Shown piece by piece: positions 5,849 to 5,913 of a DNA stretch of 5,913 nt. How positions within the stretch are numbered: position 1 is the first letter of the stretch; each line of letters starts with the position of its first letter. Both the position numbers and the translations under genes were made by a program. The notes under the pieces are model-generated. The model ran no database searches. It had not been told where the DNA came from and saw nothing but the letters and a program-made list of their open reading frames with translations. The DNA comes from Soonwooa sp032062245 (GTDB taxonomy: Bacteria; Bacteroidota; Bacteroidia; Flavobacteriales; Weeksellaceae): the NCBI RefSeq assembly GCF_032062245.1, contig NZ_DAMBQF010000049.1, forward strand, positions 1 to 5,913. The letters are read 5' to 3'.

Positions 5849-5913
5849 AAAATGTCGTATAACGGGAAAGGGCTTTGCGAAGTTACGCCAAAAACGAGGC
5901 TGCCATAGCTTTG
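5849..5913. repeat. Element D: left end of a fourth element, cut by the window edge
   Basis: The left tag ends GTCGTATAAC at 5863, followed by the spacer GGGAAA and the stem start GGGCTTTGCGAAG (5870-5882), all matching element B and the shared plan. After that it departs from the other three: where they read TGCGGGC or GGCGGGC, D reads TTACGCC. The opposite arm is outside the window, so the stem cannot be confirmed here. Confidence 0.65.

Larger units (their letters stand above)
5104..5863 (-). mobile_element. Putative gene cassette 3 (two small genes of unknown function)
   Basis: The unit is bounded by GTTATACGACGTTTT (5104-5118) and the complement of GTTATACGACATTTT (5849-5863), again with one mismatch at position 11 (G5114 opposite T5853). 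The first ten tag bases equal those of unit 1, but bases 12-15 (TTTT instead of CCCT) differ and still agree between the two ends of this unit. It is extremely compact: the downstream stop codon is TTA at tag positions 2-4, and the upstream start is 16 bases from the other tag, leaving no room for an internal promoter. Confidence 0.5.

Noticed and set aside
57..5913. CRISPR array
   Set aside because: Only four repeats, each about 200 bp and separated by 0.7-2.5 kb of genes; no short repeat-spacer pattern and no cas gene.

Overview
The window is AT-rich, protein-dense DNA with all six recognisable genes on the minus strand. The A/T-rich spacers, a TAnnTTTG-type -7 box before the methyltransferase gene and mostly absent Shine-Dalgarno sequences suggest a member of the Bacteroidetes (flavobacterial or cytophagal type). 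This is inferred from style, not from a marker gene. No rRNA, tRNA, CRISPR array, transposase or integrase is visible.

The layout is modular. Three gene units are separated by long, GC-richer, hairpin-forming elements of nearly constant length: A 57-266 (210 bp), B 2785-2991 (207 bp), C 4910-5118 (209 bp), and D, which starts at 5849 and runs off the right edge. Unit 1 (252-2799) is a type II restriction-modification pair: a DNA cytosine-5 methyltransferase followed by an overlapping PD-(D/E)XK nuclease. Unit 2 (2977-4924) is an OLD/RecF-like ABC ATPase followed, one base after its stop, by a small Toprim-like (DUF4276-like) protein. That architecture recalls ATPase-Toprim anti-phage systems. 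Unit 3 (5104-5863) holds a 109-residue protein of unknown function and a two-helix membrane protein, joined by an ATGA overlap. Units 1 and 2 make this look like a defence or accessory-gene array.

The most interesting signal is in the spacers. Each has an 18-19 bp outer stem, usually a middle stem, and a long inner hairpin. The stem sequences match within an element and differ between elements. The 15-nt tags at the outer edges of the elements instead match across the genes. In all three complete units the tag right of one element is the reverse complement of the tag left of the next, with exactly one mismatch, always at tag position 11 and always G opposite T on the plus strand. This pairing rule is what integron gene cassettes show, where the core bases at a cassette's start pair with the far core of its own attC in the excised circle. 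However, these elements are longer than typical attC sites, the tags fit the attC core consensus only partly, and no integrase is in view. I therefore propose a cassette array delimited by attC-like sites, either integron-derived or an analogous mobile cassette system. All genes point the same way relative to the elements, as expected for such an array.
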